Notes: a model not told the origin generated them from the letters alone. Positions 1 to 8,467 are shown, counted from the stretch's first letter. The stretch is DNA of 64,000 bases from Pseudomonas sp. CHM02 (GCF_000612585.1 NZ_JFCA01000009.1:62001-126000), one strand, 5' to 3'. Translations and numbers: made by a program.

Positions 1-91
1 GGGAAAACGCTGGATAAAACTCCGCACACACGCCATCCTTCGCGCTTTAAGCCGCCCCCTCTGCGGCGCTCGACGTTTAAAGGATATGCCC

Positions 92-646
92 ATGCACGCC
101 CACCCCCTCACCCCCGCCGAATTCGAATTCATCGAAAACACCCTGCTCAAGTACGGCGACGACCATTCGGTGCTGAACCTGGCCGAACTCGACGGCTACT
201 TCACCGCGCTGGTGTCCAGCCCGGTCCAGGTGGACGTGGCAGAGTGGTTCCCGGCGATCTGGGGCGGGCAGAACCCGGAATGGGACACCATGGACGAAGC
301 ACAAAGCTTCCTCGAACTGTGCGTGCGCCACATCAACACTCTGGCAGGCCAACTGGCCACAGACGCCCAGGCCTTCAAGGCCCGTTTCGATCAAACCGAA
401 CACCAGGGCCAGGACGTCACCCTGGCCGAAGAATGGTGCTTTGGCTACATCCGCGGCGCCGCCATCGGCAACTGGCCGCAACTGCCGGCAGAACAAGCTG
501 CACTGCTGGAAAAAATCTCCTGGTGCGCCGAACAAGACAACTTCGAACTCCCGGCCGACCTGGATGTGCAAGCACACCAGCAACGCGTCAGCGAAATCGA
601 ACCGGCAGCGCGTGCGTTGCATGATTACTGGCTGGCGAAGCGGTAA
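92..646 (+). CDS. UPF0149 (YecA/YgfB-like) family protein
   Basis: A 184-residue acidic cytoplasmic protein with the look of the UPF0149/YecA family: an N-terminal LTPAEFEFIEN segment, the conserved block around LDGYFTALVSSP, and a later WCFGYIRGA segment. Some family members carry a C-terminal SEC-C zinc motif; this one ends at DYWLAKR without it. The biochemical role of the family is not settled. Two in-frame ATGs lie at 86 and 92. The AAAGGA at 79-84 is 1 nt from the first and 7 nt from the second, so I choose 92. No partner gene is visible; the nearest downstream gene, aroA, is separated by about 400 bp of repeats. The family call is moderately sure, the function unknown. Confidence 0.8.
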   Translation: MHAHPLTPAEFEFIENTLLKYGDDHSVLNLAELDGYFTALVSSPVQVDVAEWFPAIWGGQNPEWDTMDEAQSFLELCVRHINTLAGQLATDAQAFKARFDQTEHQGQDVTLAEEWCFGYIRGAAIGNWPQLPAEQAALLEKISWCAEQDNFELPADLDVQAHQQRVSEIEPAARALHDYWLAKR

Positions 647-678
647 CAGCCTGCCGGCGTATCTGAAAGACCGAGGCG

Positions 679-707
679 CCTGCATCGCAGGCAAGCCAGC
701 TCCCACA
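679..707 (-). repeat. single REP element
   Basis: Half-palindrome ending in AGCCAGCTCCCACA, matching the REP copies at 47819-47907 in this window. It lies 3' of the UPF0149 gene. Only one REP unit is clear, so it is a singlet rather than a REPIN. Confidence 0.7.
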
Positions 708-746
708 CTTGACCGAGCTCGACCGCACAATACCGGTCGGCTCTAA

Positions 747-945
747 GGCCGCCGCGCTTTTGCTTTTGATCTGGAGCGCCCCGTCAAACCTGCGTTCGGG
801 CACACCGAGCCTAAGCGACGTGCGGAGTGTTGGGGCAAGAGCCCTTTGCTTACTTTGGGCTGGGCCGGCATTCCGGCTTTTCCAAAGTGAGCCGCCGTAA
901 GGGCGGAACCATAAGCAGCCGTTACCGAAGAAACGGATATGTACC
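747..945 (+). repeat. dispersed intergenic repeat, copy A (short form)
   Basis: About 200 bp shared with copies at 59911-60117 (opposite strand) and 60330-60605. Shared blocks in order are: TTTGATCTGG.GCGCC; GGGCACACCGAGCCTA; GAGTGTTGGGGCAAGAGC; TGCTTACTTT; AAAGTGAGCCGCCGTAAGGG; and a terminal AACGGATATGTA. The GCCGCCgtaaGGGCGG segment forms a hairpin. Together with the REP at 679-707 it fills the gap between the UPF0149 gene and aroA. No convincing gene lies inside it; short open frames there are by-products of the repeat. Confidence 0.8.
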
Positions 946-1041
946 CCCCCACATTCCATCCCAAGCTCGACAAGCACCACACCTATACCCGATTATTCAA
1001 CTCCGCCCGCCGCCCGTGCCATGAATCAGGAGCCCTGTACC

Positions 1042-2298
1042 TTGAGTTCGCAGAAAACCGTGACCGTTACACCGCCCAACTTCCCCCTCAATGGCAAGGT
1101 CGCGCCCCCCGGCTCCAAATCCATTACCAACCGCGCCCTGTTGCTGGCAGCCCTGGCCAAGGGCACCAGCCGCCTGAGCGGCGCCCTGAAGAGCGACGAC
1201 ACCCGCCACATGTCCGTGGCCCTGCGCCAAATGGGCGTGACCATCGACGAGCCGGACGACACCACCTTCGTCGTGAGCGGCCAGGGCAAACTGCAGCTGC
1301 CGTCGCAGCCACTGTTCCTCGGCAACGCCGGTACCGCCATGCGTTTTCTGACCGCCGCTGTCGCCACCGTTGAAGGCACCGTGGTGCTCGACGGCGATGA
1401 CTACATGCAAAAACGCCCGATCGGCCCGCTGCTGGCGACCCTCGGCCAGAACGGCATCCTGGTCGACAGCCCCACCGGCTGCCCACCGGTAACGGTGCAC
1501 GGCGTGGGCAAGATCAAGGCCAAGCGCTTCGAGATCGATGGCGGCTTGTCCAGCCAATACGTGTCAGCCCTGTTGATGCTCGCGGCCTGCGGTGAAGCGC
1601 CGATTGAAGTGGCGCTGACCGGCAAGGACATCGGTGCCCGCGGCTACGTGGACCTGACCCTGGATTGCATGCGTGCCTTCGGTGCCCAGGTTGAAGCGGT
1701 CGACGACACCACCTGGCGCGTGGCCCCGACCGGCTACACCGCCCATGACTACCTGATCGAGCCCGACGCCTCCGCCGCCACCTACCTGTGGGCTGCGCAA
1801 GTGCTGACCGGTGGCCGCATCGACATCGGCGTGGCCGCGCAGGACTTTACCCAGCCCGACGCCAAGGCTCAGGCCGTGATCGCGCAGTTCCCGAACATGC
1901 AAGCCACGGTCGTCGGCTCGCAGATGCAGGACGCCATCCCGACCCTGGCGGTGCTCGCCGCGTTCAACAACACCCCGGTGCGCTTCACTGAACTGGCCAA
2001 CCTGCGGGTCAAGGAATGTGACCGTGTACAGGCCCTGCATGACGGCCTGAACGAGATCCGCCCAGGCCTGGCGACCATCGAAGGTGACGACCTGCTGGTG
2101 GCCAGCGATCCGGCCCTGGCCGGCACCGCGTGCACGGCACTGATCGACACCCATGCCGACCACCGCATTGCCATGTGCTTTGCGCTGGCGGGGCTGAAAG
2201 TCGCGGGCATCCGCATCCAGGACCCGGACTGCGTGGCCAAGACCTATCCTGAATACTGGAAGGCCCTGGGCAGTCTCGGGGTTCAGTTGAGCTACTAA
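1042..2298 (+). CDS. aroA: 3-phosphoshikimate 1-carboxyvinyltransferase (EPSP synthase), stand-alone
   Basis: Catalyses 5-enolpyruvylshikimate-3-phosphate formation in the shikimate pathway. The 418-residue protein shows GSKSITNR (residues 24-31), the GNAGTAMR glyphosate/PEP loop (94-101), KRPIGPLL, LSSQYVSALL, and the C-terminal DHRIAMCFA. The residue after GNAGTAMR is Phe (F102) where E. coli AroA has Pro101. An ATG at 1021 in the same frame has no Shine-Dalgarno; AGGAG at 1028-1032 sits 9 nt before a TTG at 1042, giving the usual short N-terminus, so I prefer TTG. Pseudomonads normally carry EPSP synthase fused to prephenate dehydrogenase elsewhere, so this is probably a second, monofunctional copy. 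The gene has no aromatic-pathway neighbours here. Confidence 0.95.
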   Translation: MSSQKTVTVTPPNFPLNGKVAPPGSKSITNRALLLAALAKGTSRLSGALKSDDTRHMSVALRQMGVTIDEPDDTTFVVSGQGKLQLPSQPLFLGNAGTAMRFLTAAVATVEGTVVLDGDDYMQKRPIGPLLATLGQNGILVDSPTGCPPVTVHGVGKIKAKRFEIDGGLSSQYVSALLMLAACGEAPIEVALTGKDIGARGYVDLTLDCMRAFGAQVEAVDDTTWRVAPTGYTAHDYLIEPDASAATYLWAAQVLTGGRIDIGVAAQDFTQPDAKAQAVIAQFPNMQATVVGSQMQDAIPTLAVLAAFNNTPVRFTELANLRVKECDRVQALHDGLNEIRPGLATIEGDDLLVASDPALAGTACTALIDTHADHRIAMCFALAGLKVAGIRIQDPDCVAKTYPEYWKALGSLGVQLSY

Positions 2299-2330
2299 GG
2301 GCTCGGCGTCGGAATGGGGAGGCAATGCAC

Positions 2331-2720
2331 ATGACAATTCGCCAACCCTGCCCACCCGGCGCCTGCGTCTGCGACCGCGAGCAACTGCTGCAAGCACCTG
2401 GCGCCGACCTGCGTATCCTCAACCTCACGCGCCAGGAAGAGAAAAAACTGCTCGACCGGCTTGAAGACCTCAAGAGCCTGCAAGACCTGGAGCACATGCA
2501 GCAGCGGATGTACGAGCTCTTGGGCATCCGCGTGCACATCGCCCCGGGCCACACCGAAGTCAAGAGCATGCGCGGGATCCAGATCGTGATCGACGAGCTG
2601 CCGGGCATGTGCCGCAAGACCCGCCAGTCCATCCCCGCAGCGATTCGCCGAGGCCTGGAGAAGCGCCCGGAAATCGCCTACCGCCTGCTGGACGCCCACG
2701 ACCTGTTTCGCGAAGGTTGA
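2331..2720 (+). CDS. conserved hypothetical protein with N-terminal Cys motif
   Basis: A 129-residue cytoplasmic protein that I cannot assign. It opens with a CPPGACVCDRE motif (three Cys that might bind a metal), followed by a charged helical stretch (LTRQEEKKLLDRLEDLKSL) and a C-terminal part rich in Arg (RKTRQSIPAAIRRGLEKRPE). GGAGG at 2318-2322 lies 8 nt from the ATG at 2331 and only 2 nt from an upstream ATG at 2325, so 2331 is preferred. The gene starts 32 bp after the aroA stop on the same strand and may be co-transcribed with it. It ends 1 bp before the convergent reductase gene. Confidence 0.7.
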   Translation: MTIRQPCPPGACVCDREQLLQAPGADLRILNLTRQEEKKLLDRLEDLKSLQDLEHMQQRMYELLGIRVHIAPGHTEVKSMRGIQIVIDELPGMCRKTRQSIPAAIRRGLEKRPEIAYRLLDAHDLFREG

Positions 2721-2721
2721 A

Positions 2722-3321
2722 TCAGCCCGCCACTGCCTCGGTTTCGAACAATCCCTTGCCCACTGCCCAGGCCTTGTCCAGATGCGCCTGCGCCCCGCCG
2801 CTTTCCGTTTCCAGCAACAGCGCCGACGTCACCACCTGCGCGCCGCAGTAATCGAAGATCCCGTAGTCGATCTGCGTGCGCATCGCCTTGGCGTAGCCGT
2901 GGCGGTCAAACGCATCGTCGTCCGCTGCGCCCAGGGCCAGCAGATGCACCTGCAGGTGCCGCAATTTTTTTACCACCGGGGTATCGGGGCCGTAGTCGAT
3001 GGCCCAGCCATTGACGAAGACGCGGTCGATCCAGCCTTTGAGCAGGCCCGGGAGCGACCACCAGTAAATGGGAAACGCCAGCACCAGCGCATCGGCGCGG
3101 TCGATGCGGGCCTGTTCGGCCAACACGTCGGCCGGGGGCGTGGCGCGGGTGCGGTGCACCAAGTGGTCGGCGGCGGTGTAGCGCGGGTCGAAACCTTCGG
3201 CGGCAATGTCGGCGATTTCGTAGCGGTGGCCGGCCGCAGTGAGGCCGGCGGCCACCTGCGCCGCCACGCTGTGGGTGAGGGATTGCGGGTCGTGATGAGC
3301 AACAACGATGAGTGCGTGCAT
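2722..3321 (-). CDS. NAD(P)H-dependent flavodoxin-fold oxidoreductase (quinone reductase-like)
   Basis: A 199-residue member of the flavodoxin-like NAD(P)H:quinone oxidoreductase family (KefF/MdaB/NQO type), expected to bind FMN or FAD and reduce quinones or similar acceptors in two-electron steps. Visible signatures are the N-terminal strand MHALIVVAHHDPQSLTHS with the phosphate-binding turn, and the FPIYWWSLPGLLKGWIDRVF block near residues 83-102 typical of the family. An AAAAGGAG Shine-Dalgarno precedes the ATG. It is divergent from a TetR regulator with a 69-bp gap that holds a short repeated element, so the regulator probably controls it. The inducer and substrate are unknown. Confidence 0.85.
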   Translation of the reverse strand: MHALIVVAHHDPQSLTHSVAAQVAAGLTAAGHRYEIADIAAEGFDPRYTAADHLVHRTRATPPADVLAEQARIDRADALVLAFPIYWWSLPGLLKGWIDRVFVNGWAIDYGPDTPVVKKLRHLQVHLLALGAADDDAFDRHGYAKAMRTQIDYGIFDYCGAQVVTSALLLETESGGAQAHLDKAWAVGKGLFETEAVAG

Positions 3322-3354
3322 GACATTGACTCCTTTTGGGGTTAGCCTAGGCTT

Positions 3355-3375
3355 AAGTTACGATTAGTAAGTTAC
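3355..3375. promoter_or_regulatory. candidate TetR operator between reductase and tetR genes
   Basis: AAGTTAC occurs twice, at 3355-3361 and 3369-3375, 14 bp apart. TTAC/GTAA arms at 3358-3361 and 3367-3370 also make a small inverted repeat. A TATA-rich block (3382-3388) follows just before the tetR ATG. This is inference from position and symmetry only. Confidence 0.4.
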
Positions 3376-3390
3376 TTTTGGTATATAAGC

Positions 3391-3984
3391 ATGTCAAGTC
3401 GCGAATCCCCTGCCCCCCGTCGTCGCCTGTCCCGTGAAGATCGTCTGCGCCAGCTCTTGGACGTGGCTTGGCAACTGGTGCGCGATGAAGGCACCGAAGC
3501 CCTGACCCTCGGCCGCCTGGCGGAACTGGCGGGCGTGACCAAGCCGGTGGTCTATGACCATTTCGTCACCCGTGCCGGGTTGCTGGCGGCGTTGTACGAG
3601 GACTTCGATGCCCGGCAGGATCACGTCTTCGCCAACGCCCTCGCCGCCAGTGGCGCCACCCTGGACGACCGTGCCTGGGTGATCGCCGAGTCCTATGTGG
3701 ATTGCGTGTTGTTGCAGGGCCGGGAAATTCCTGGGGTGATTGCGGCACTCAGCAGTTCGCCGGAACTGGAAGCGCTCAAGCGTCAGTACGAGGCAATCTT
3801 CCTCGACAAGTGCCGCGACGCGCTGTCGCCCTTCGGTCGTGTCACCCAGGCGGGTTTAAGGGCGATGCTGGGGGCTGCGGAGGCCTTGTCCCAGGCAGCG
3901 GCCAGTGGCGAGATCAGCCGTGAAGAGGCGCAGCAGGAATTGCTGGAAACCATCCTGGCCATGGTCAAGCGCGGCCGCGTTTAA
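3391..3984 (+). CDS. TetR/AcrR family transcriptional regulator
   Basis: A 197-residue repressor-type regulator. The N-terminal helix-turn-helix is clear (TLGRLAELAGVTKPVVYDHF, about residues 39-58), preceded by the usual RLRQLLDVAWQLVRDEG helix; the C-terminal ligand and dimerisation domain is not classifiable by eye. It is divergent from the flavodoxin-fold reductase and is expected to repress that gene and itself. The ATG lacks a good Shine-Dalgarno and lies directly behind an AT-rich block that could be a -10 element, so the message may be leaderless or nearly so. Confidence 0.9.
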   Translation: MSSRESPAPRRRLSREDRLRQLLDVAWQLVRDEGTEALTLGRLAELAGVTKPVVYDHFVTRAGLLAALYEDFDARQDHVFANALAASGATLDDRAWVIAESYVDCVLLQGREIPGVIAALSSSPELEALKRQYEAIFLDKCRDALSPFGRVTQAGLRAMLGAAEALSQAAASGEISREEAQQELLETILAMVKRGRV

Positions 3985-4096
3985 ATAATTATCGACAGGT
4001 GAGGAATAAACCGGCGCGGCGGGTGTTTACCTGAGTACGGCGTGTGAATACAGCACAACGCCAGTACTCAAACCAAACAAGCCCCAGGAGTTCGTC

Positions 4097-4474
4097 ATGC
4101 TGAAAAAATTCTCCCTTGCCGCTGCCGTCGTCATCGCCTGCGCTTCCTCCATGGCCTTCGCCGCCCCGGCCAAAGTGGCCGACAGCGCCAAGGGTAAAGT
4201 GCTGGTGGACAGCAAAGGCATGACCCTCTACACCTTCGCCAAAGACAGCACCGGCAAGTCAGTGTGCAACGGCCAGTGCCTGGCCAACTGGCCGGCGTTC
4301 ACCGCCTCGGCCGCCGCGAAGGATGCCGATGGCTACACCGTGATCACCCGTGACGACGGCAGCAAGCAATGGGCCTACAAAGGCCAGGCGCTGTACACCT
4401 GGGTCAAGGACAGCAAGCCGGGCGACATCACCGGTGACGGCGTTGGTGGCAACTGGAACCTGGCCAAGCCATAA
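4097..4474 (+). CDS. secreted COG4315/PF03640-type repeat protein
   Basis: A 125-residue exported protein. A signal peptide (MLKKFSLAAAVVIACASSMA) with an AFA cleavage motif is followed by two copies of the short repeat typical of the 'secreted repeat of unknown function' family: LVDSKGMTLYTFAKDSTGKSVC and QWAYKGQALYTWVKDSKPGD. A CNGQCLANWP segment separates them. An AGGAG lies 8 nt before the ATG. The function of the family is unknown; it is likely periplasmic. It stands alone between tetR and a convergent acetyltransferase gene. Confidence 0.85.
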   Translation: MLKKFSLAAAVVIACASSMAFAAPAKVADSAKGKVLVDSKGMTLYTFAKDSTGKSVCNGQCLANWPAFTASAAAKDADGYTVITRDDGSKQWAYKGQALYTWVKDSKPGDITGDGVGGNWNLAKP

Positions 4475-4498
4475 GCCAGCGGCGTTTCAGGGAGGGTT

Positions 4499-4541
4499 GT
4501 TGGGGTGAGCCCGCTCACCACAACAGCCCACTCACCCCAAA
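4499..4541. terminator. inverted repeat between convergent genes
   Basis: TTGGGGTGAG at 4499-4508 is complementary to CTCACCCCAA at 4532-4541, with a nested GGTGAG/CTCACC hairpin. It lies between the 3' ends of convergent genes but lacks a proper T-run on either strand, so the terminator role is a guess. Confidence 0.35.
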
Positions 4542-4554
4542 GAAAAAACGCCGC

Positions 4555-5220
4555 CTAACGCCCCGCTACAAAAAGCTGCACCTTGCGCGTCAGTTGATCG
4601 AGGTGCCGATCGCGTTGTTTTTCCGCATCAATCATCGCGCGCTTGCCGTGCTTTTGCAGCAGGTAGGTATGAATCTGCCGCACTTCCAGTGAACTGTAGA
4701 TCGACGCTACATCCAGCACGCCCATCAGGCCATCAGTGCCGTAGTCCCGCGTATTCATCAGCACCTGCGTGCCCCGCCCACCACGCACCTGGAAACCCAT
4801 GCCTTCAAACGCAGGCACCTTTTCCACCGAGCACGCCAGTTCCGCATGGGGATAGCGGCTCAACACGTCGCGCATCATCGCGTGTGCCACGCCCTGGCGG
4901 CGATAGCCGACTTGCACGGCCATGAACGCAATGCCGCAGGCGTGCGGGTCATCCTTCACGGGCAGGTACAGGCAAAAGCCGATCAGCTTCTCCTCTTCCA
5001 TCGCCACGACCAACTCGACAGCAATGCCCTTGGAACCGTCCAGCGCTTCCAGGTACCGGTGCACCTCAAAACCAATGGCGTACTGGTAGATGTTGTACAG
5101 CAGGTTGCTGGGCGGCAGCGCCACGCTGCTGATGTCGGTGAGGTTGTCCACCACCATCTGCAGGATCTGGCCGTTGATAGGTTCCGGGCACGGTGTGGTG
5201 TAGCGGGTAAGGCTGTACAT
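4555..5220 (-). CDS. GNAT family N-acetyltransferase
   Basis: A 221-residue protein with the acetyl-CoA binding motif A of GNAT enzymes (MAVQVGYRRQGVAHAMMRDV, around residues 99-118; QVGYRRQGVA fits Q/RxxGxA), preceded by the core strand IGFCLYLPV and followed by a strand ending in ACSVEK. The substrate cannot be predicted. The C-terminal 50 residues are charged and helical. CCAGGAA precedes the ATG. It lies 21 bp downstream of the lysR gene on the same strand, so the two are probably co-transcribed. Confidence 0.8.
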   Translation of the reverse strand: MYSLTRYTTPCPEPINGQILQMVVDNLTDISSVALPPSNLLYNIYQYAIGFEVHRYLEALDGSKGIAVELVVAMEEEKLIGFCLYLPVKDDPHACGIAFMAVQVGYRRQGVAHAMMRDVLSRYPHAELACSVEKVPAFEGMGFQVRGGRGTQVLMNTRDYGTDGLMGVLDVASIYSSLEVRQIHTYLLQKHGKRAMIDAEKQRDRHLDQLTRKVQLFVAGR

Positions 5221-5241
5221 GCAGATTCCTGGGGTTCAGCG

Positions 5242-6147
5242 TCAAGGCAGCGTGGATTGTACCTGCTCGGCGCACACCTCGCGCAAACACCCACGCAACC
5301 AGCGATGGGCCAGGTCGGCATCCAGCCTCGGGTGCCAGAGCATCGCCACGGTAAAGGTCGGCAGTGTCAGCGGCAGTGCAAAGCTGTGCAGGCCTTCGCG
5401 CTGGTGGGTGGTGTAGCGCTCGGGCACGCTGGCGACCAGGTCGGTGTCGCGGGCCAGGGCGATCGCCGTGGCGAAACCGGCGACGATGGTGGTGATTTGT
5501 CGTGTGAGGCCCTGGGCTTCGAGCGCATCGTCGATCTGGCCACGGTCCTGACCCCGGCGCGAGACATAGACGTGCTGGCCTTCAGCATAACGCCGGGCGC
5601 TGACCGTGCCCTGACTGAGGGGATGGCCACTGCGTACCACGCCCACCAAGCGGTCACGAAACAGCGCCTGGGTCAGCACTTCCGGGCTGGCGGTGGGGTC
5701 GACCACGCCGGTTTCCAGGTCGACGCGGCCTTCGCGCAGCAACGCGCTGTCCTTGTCGGTCTTGTTGATGAACCGCAGGCGCACCCCAGGCGCTTCCCGA
5801 GCGATACGCGCCAGCAGCGACGGAGCGAAATTCTCGACGAACTCTTCGCTGGTGCGCAGGGTAAAGGTGCGCTCGACCTGGGCCATATCCAGGGACTGCA
5901 CCGGGCGCAGCACCGCGTTGGCTTGCTGCACCAGGCGGCTGACCTGTTCGCGCAACGCCACTGCCCGTGGCGTGGGCACCAGGCCGCGACCGGCGCGCAC
6001 CAGCAGCGGGTCGCCGGTGGTTTCGCGCAGACGCGCCAGCGCACGGCTCATGGCCGAAGGGCTCAGGCGCAGGCGTTTGGCTGCGCCGGCGACACTGCCC
6101 TCGGCAAGCAACACGTCGAGGGTGACCAGCAAGTTGAGATCGGGCAT
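5242..6147 (-). CDS. LysR family transcriptional regulator
   Basis: A 301-residue LysR-type regulator. The N-terminal winged helix-turn-helix is plain (LNLLVTLDVLLAEGSVAGAAKRLRLSPSAMSRALARLR, roughly residues 4-42), followed by the linker helix and a substrate-binding domain beginning near FTLRTSEEF. It is divergent from an MFS exporter gene and is the obvious candidate to control it; a GNAT gene follows in the same direction. LysR proteins usually bind a T-N11-A palindrome in such a divergent region; I did not find a convincing one by eye. The effector is unknown. Confidence 0.9.
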   Translation of the reverse strand: MPDLNLLVTLDVLLAEGSVAGAAKRLRLSPSAMSRALARLRETTGDPLLVRAGRGLVPTPRAVALREQVSRLVQQANAVLRPVQSLDMAQVERTFTLRTSEEFVENFAPSLLARIAREAPGVRLRFINKTDKDSALLREGRVDLETGVVDPTASPEVLTQALFRDRLVGVVRSGHPLSQGTVSARRYAEGQHVYVSRRGQDRGQIDDALEAQGLTRQITTIVAGFATAIALARDTDLVASVPERYTTHQREGLHSFALPLTLPTFTVAMLWHPRLDADLAHRWLRGCLREVCAEQVQSTLP

Positions 6148-6260
6148 CGGCGCTCCTTATCAGGCGTTTCACGCATGTATTAACTGCAACCCATGCGCCT
6201 TCCGCCATGTTAGGCGACGCCGTAGATTTGTGACAGTTGCCTCACTCAAGGATTCTTCCC

Positions 6261-7475
6261 ATGCCTACCGCCTCACGTGCCAGCCTCATTAGCCTGTCCC
6301 TGTCCATGTTGCTGGCCTCCCTGGGCACCAGCATCGCCAATGTCGGCCTGCCCAGCCTGGCACGTGCGTTTGACGCGTCGTTTCACGCGGTTCAGTGGGT
6401 GGTGCTGGCCTACTTGCTGGCGATCACGGCGGTGATCGTGAGCGCCGGGCGCCTGGGTGACCGTCTGGGCCGTCGACGCTTATTGCTCGCCGGGTTGTTG
6501 CTGTTCACCGTGGCGTGCGGGCTGTGCGGCATGGCGCCCACGCTGGGCTGGCTGGTTGCCGCACGCATCCTGCAAGGCCTCGGCGCCGCGGTGATGATGG
6601 CCATGGCGCTGGGCATGGTCGGTGACACGGTGAGCAAGGCACGCACCGGCCGCGCAATGGGCTTGCTGGGCACGATGTCGGCCGTCGGTACCGCCATGGG
6701 GCCGAGCGTGGGCGGTGTGTTGCTGAGTGTGTGGGGCTGGCGCGCGATTTTCCTGGTCGGAATGCCACTGGGACTGGTGGCCGCCGCCCTCGCCTATCGC
6801 TGTTTGCCAGTGGATCGTGCGTATGCGCCATCGTCCGCTGGTTCAGGCTTCTGGTCGGCATTGAAGGCCCCGGCGCTACGCGTCGGCCTGATCATGAGTG
6901 CCTTGGTCGCCGCCGTGATCATGGCCACCTTTGTGGTCGGGCCGTTCTACCTGTCCCGGGGCCTGGGCCTGGAACCGGAGTGGATGGGCCTGGCCATGGC
7001 CGTCGGCCCCTGTGTCGCGGCTTTCACCGGTGTACCGGCCGGACGTCTCACCGACCGCCTCGGCAGCCAGCGCATGACCCTCGCCGGGCTGGGTGTGCTG
7101 GCGTGTGGCGCTGTGCTGTTGTCGCTGGTGTCCGGGCTGATCGCCTACCTGGCCTCGCTGGTGATTCTGACGGCGGGCTACAGCCTGTTCCAGGCCGCCA
7201 ACAACACCGCAGTGATGAGCGATGTGGAAGGATCACGGCGCGGCACGGTCTCGGGCCTGCTGAACCTGTCACGCAATCTCGGGCTGATCTTCGGTGCTTC
7301 GGCGCTGGGGGCGGTGTTTGCCTGGGCCAGCCCGAATGTCACCCAAGCCTTCCCGCAATCCGTGGCCTATGGCCTGCATGCAACGTTCAGCGTGGCACTG
7401 GGCTTGATCCTGCTGGCCAGCGTGATGGCATGGCGCCGCTTCGGTGCTGTCAACGGCCTCCAGAACACCCATTGA
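6261..7475 (+). CDS. MFS transporter, drug-efflux type
   Basis: A 404-residue inner-membrane protein with about 12 hydrophobic segments. The cytoplasmic loop 2-3 motif A is intact (GRLGDRLGRRRLL, near residues 72-84), and a motif-C-like glycine-rich segment (GTAMGPSVGGVLL) lies in the fifth helix, as in proton-coupled drug exporters of the DHA family. AAGGA at 6248-6252 lies 8 nt before the ATG at 6261, so I take that start rather than the in-frame TTG at 6237. It is divergent from lysR, which probably regulates it. The substrate is unknown. Confidence 0.88.
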   Translation: MPTASRASLISLSLSMLLASLGTSIANVGLPSLARAFDASFHAVQWVVLAYLLAITAVIVSAGRLGDRLGRRRLLLAGLLLFTVACGLCGMAPTLGWLVAARILQGLGAAVMMAMALGMVGDTVSKARTGRAMGLLGTMSAVGTAMGPSVGGVLLSVWGWRAIFLVGMPLGLVAAALAYRCLPVDRAYAPSSAGSGFWSALKAPALRVGLIMSALVAAVIMATFVVGPFYLSRGLGLEPEWMGLAMAVGPCVAAFTGVPAGRLTDRLGSQRMTLAGLGVLACGAVLLSLVSGLIAYLASLVILTAGYSLFQAANNTAVMSDVEGSRRGTVSGLLNLSRNLGLIFGASALGAVFAWASPNVTQAFPQSVAYGLHATFSVALGLILLASVMAWRRFGAVNGLQNTH

Positions 7476-7556
7476 GGCAAAAAAACAAAAAAGGCGTTGC
7501 GCCAGACCGGGTTACATCGCGCATCATGGGCACTTTCAAGCTCAAGGGTAACGTCC

Positions 7557-8408
7557 ATGCGCGTTCTGTCATTGATGATGGGTCTTACGACGCTGGCCGC
7601 CAGTTCGGTGTTCTGCGCCAGCGCGATGGCGAATGAAGAAAGTCAATTGGTGCAACAGATCAACCAATACCGCAGCCAGGTGCAACGCTGCGGCGACCAG
7701 GGTTCCCAGGAACTGCCACCGCTGGCCAGCGATACGCGGCTGGTGCTGCCCGCCACCAATGTGGGCGACCTGCAGCAAGCGCTGGCGCGGGCCGCGTACC
7801 CGATGGTCAACGTTCAGGCCATCAGCCTGTCCGGTCCCAAGGACGCCCAGGCTGCCATGAAGGCCGTGCGCGAAAGCTTCTGCCGCGTGGTGTTGGACCC
7901 GCAATTCGTCGACATCGGCGTGAGCAACAGCGGCCAGGACTGGCGCATCGTGCTCGCCCGCCCGCTGCTGACCAGCGGCCTGGGTGACTGGCAGACCGAA
8001 GGCAAGCAACTGCTCAACCTGATCAATACCGCGCGCTCACAACCGCGCCAATGCGGTACCCAGGCCTTTACCGCGACCACGCCGTTGTCCTGGAACGAAG
8101 ACCTGGCAGGCGCCGCCAACAGCCATACGCGCAACATGGCCAACGGCAATTTCTTCGACCACCTCGACCACGATGGCCGCACCCCTGGCGACCGTGCCGA
8201 ACTGGCCGGGTATATCGCGAAGAACATCGGCGAAAACATCGCCGCCGGCCTGGATACGCCACGCAAAGTGCTGGATGGCTGGCTGGCCAGCCCTGGCCAT
8301 TGTGCCAACCTGATGAACCCGCAGTTTCGCGAGCTGGGCGCGGCGTACGCCATGGACCCGAAAAGCGATGCAGGGATCTACTGGACAGGGGTTTTCGGGG
8401 CACAATAA
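7557..8408 (+). CDS. CAP/SCP-domain secreted protein
   Basis: A 283-residue exported protein. A signal peptide ends at ASAMA. An N-terminal domain of about 120 residues contains two Cys (QVQRCGDQG, ESFCRVV) and is not recognised. It is followed by a bacterial CAP (cysteine-rich secretory protein/PR-1) domain: LLNLINTARSQPRQCG, SHTRNMANGNFFDHLDHDG, GENIAAG and SPGHCANLMNPQFRELG. The paired His and Glu of the CAP cavity are present. AAGGG lies 8 nt before ATG 7557; an upstream in-frame start at 7497 has no support. The role of bacterial CAP proteins is poorly defined (lipid or peptidoglycan association in some). Confidence 0.85.
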   Translation: MRVLSLMMGLTTLAASSVFCASAMANEESQLVQQINQYRSQVQRCGDQGSQELPPLASDTRLVLPATNVGDLQQALARAAYPMVNVQAISLSGPKDAQAAMKAVRESFCRVVLDPQFVDIGVSNSGQDWRIVLARPLLTSGLGDWQTEGKQLLNLINTARSQPRQCGTQAFTATTPLSWNEDLAGAANSHTRNMANGNFFDHLDHDGRTPGDRAELAGYIAKNIGENIAAGLDTPRKVLDGWLASPGHCANLMNPQFRELGAAYAMDPKSDAGIYWTGVFGAQ

Positions 8409-8467
8409 ACATGTTTGCAGATCTGTCCAAACAGATGAAGAATCAAATTGCCATCTCCTGGATAATG

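Noticed and set aside
1..91. Possible tail of an upstream gene at the left edge
   Set aside because: Frame 3 ends in TAA at 15-17, and the other frames are open, but too little sequence is present to assign a gene.
4846..6183. Long open frame opposite the GNAT and LysR genes
   Set aside because: Shadow of two clear genes; composition is dominated by His, Arg and Gln.
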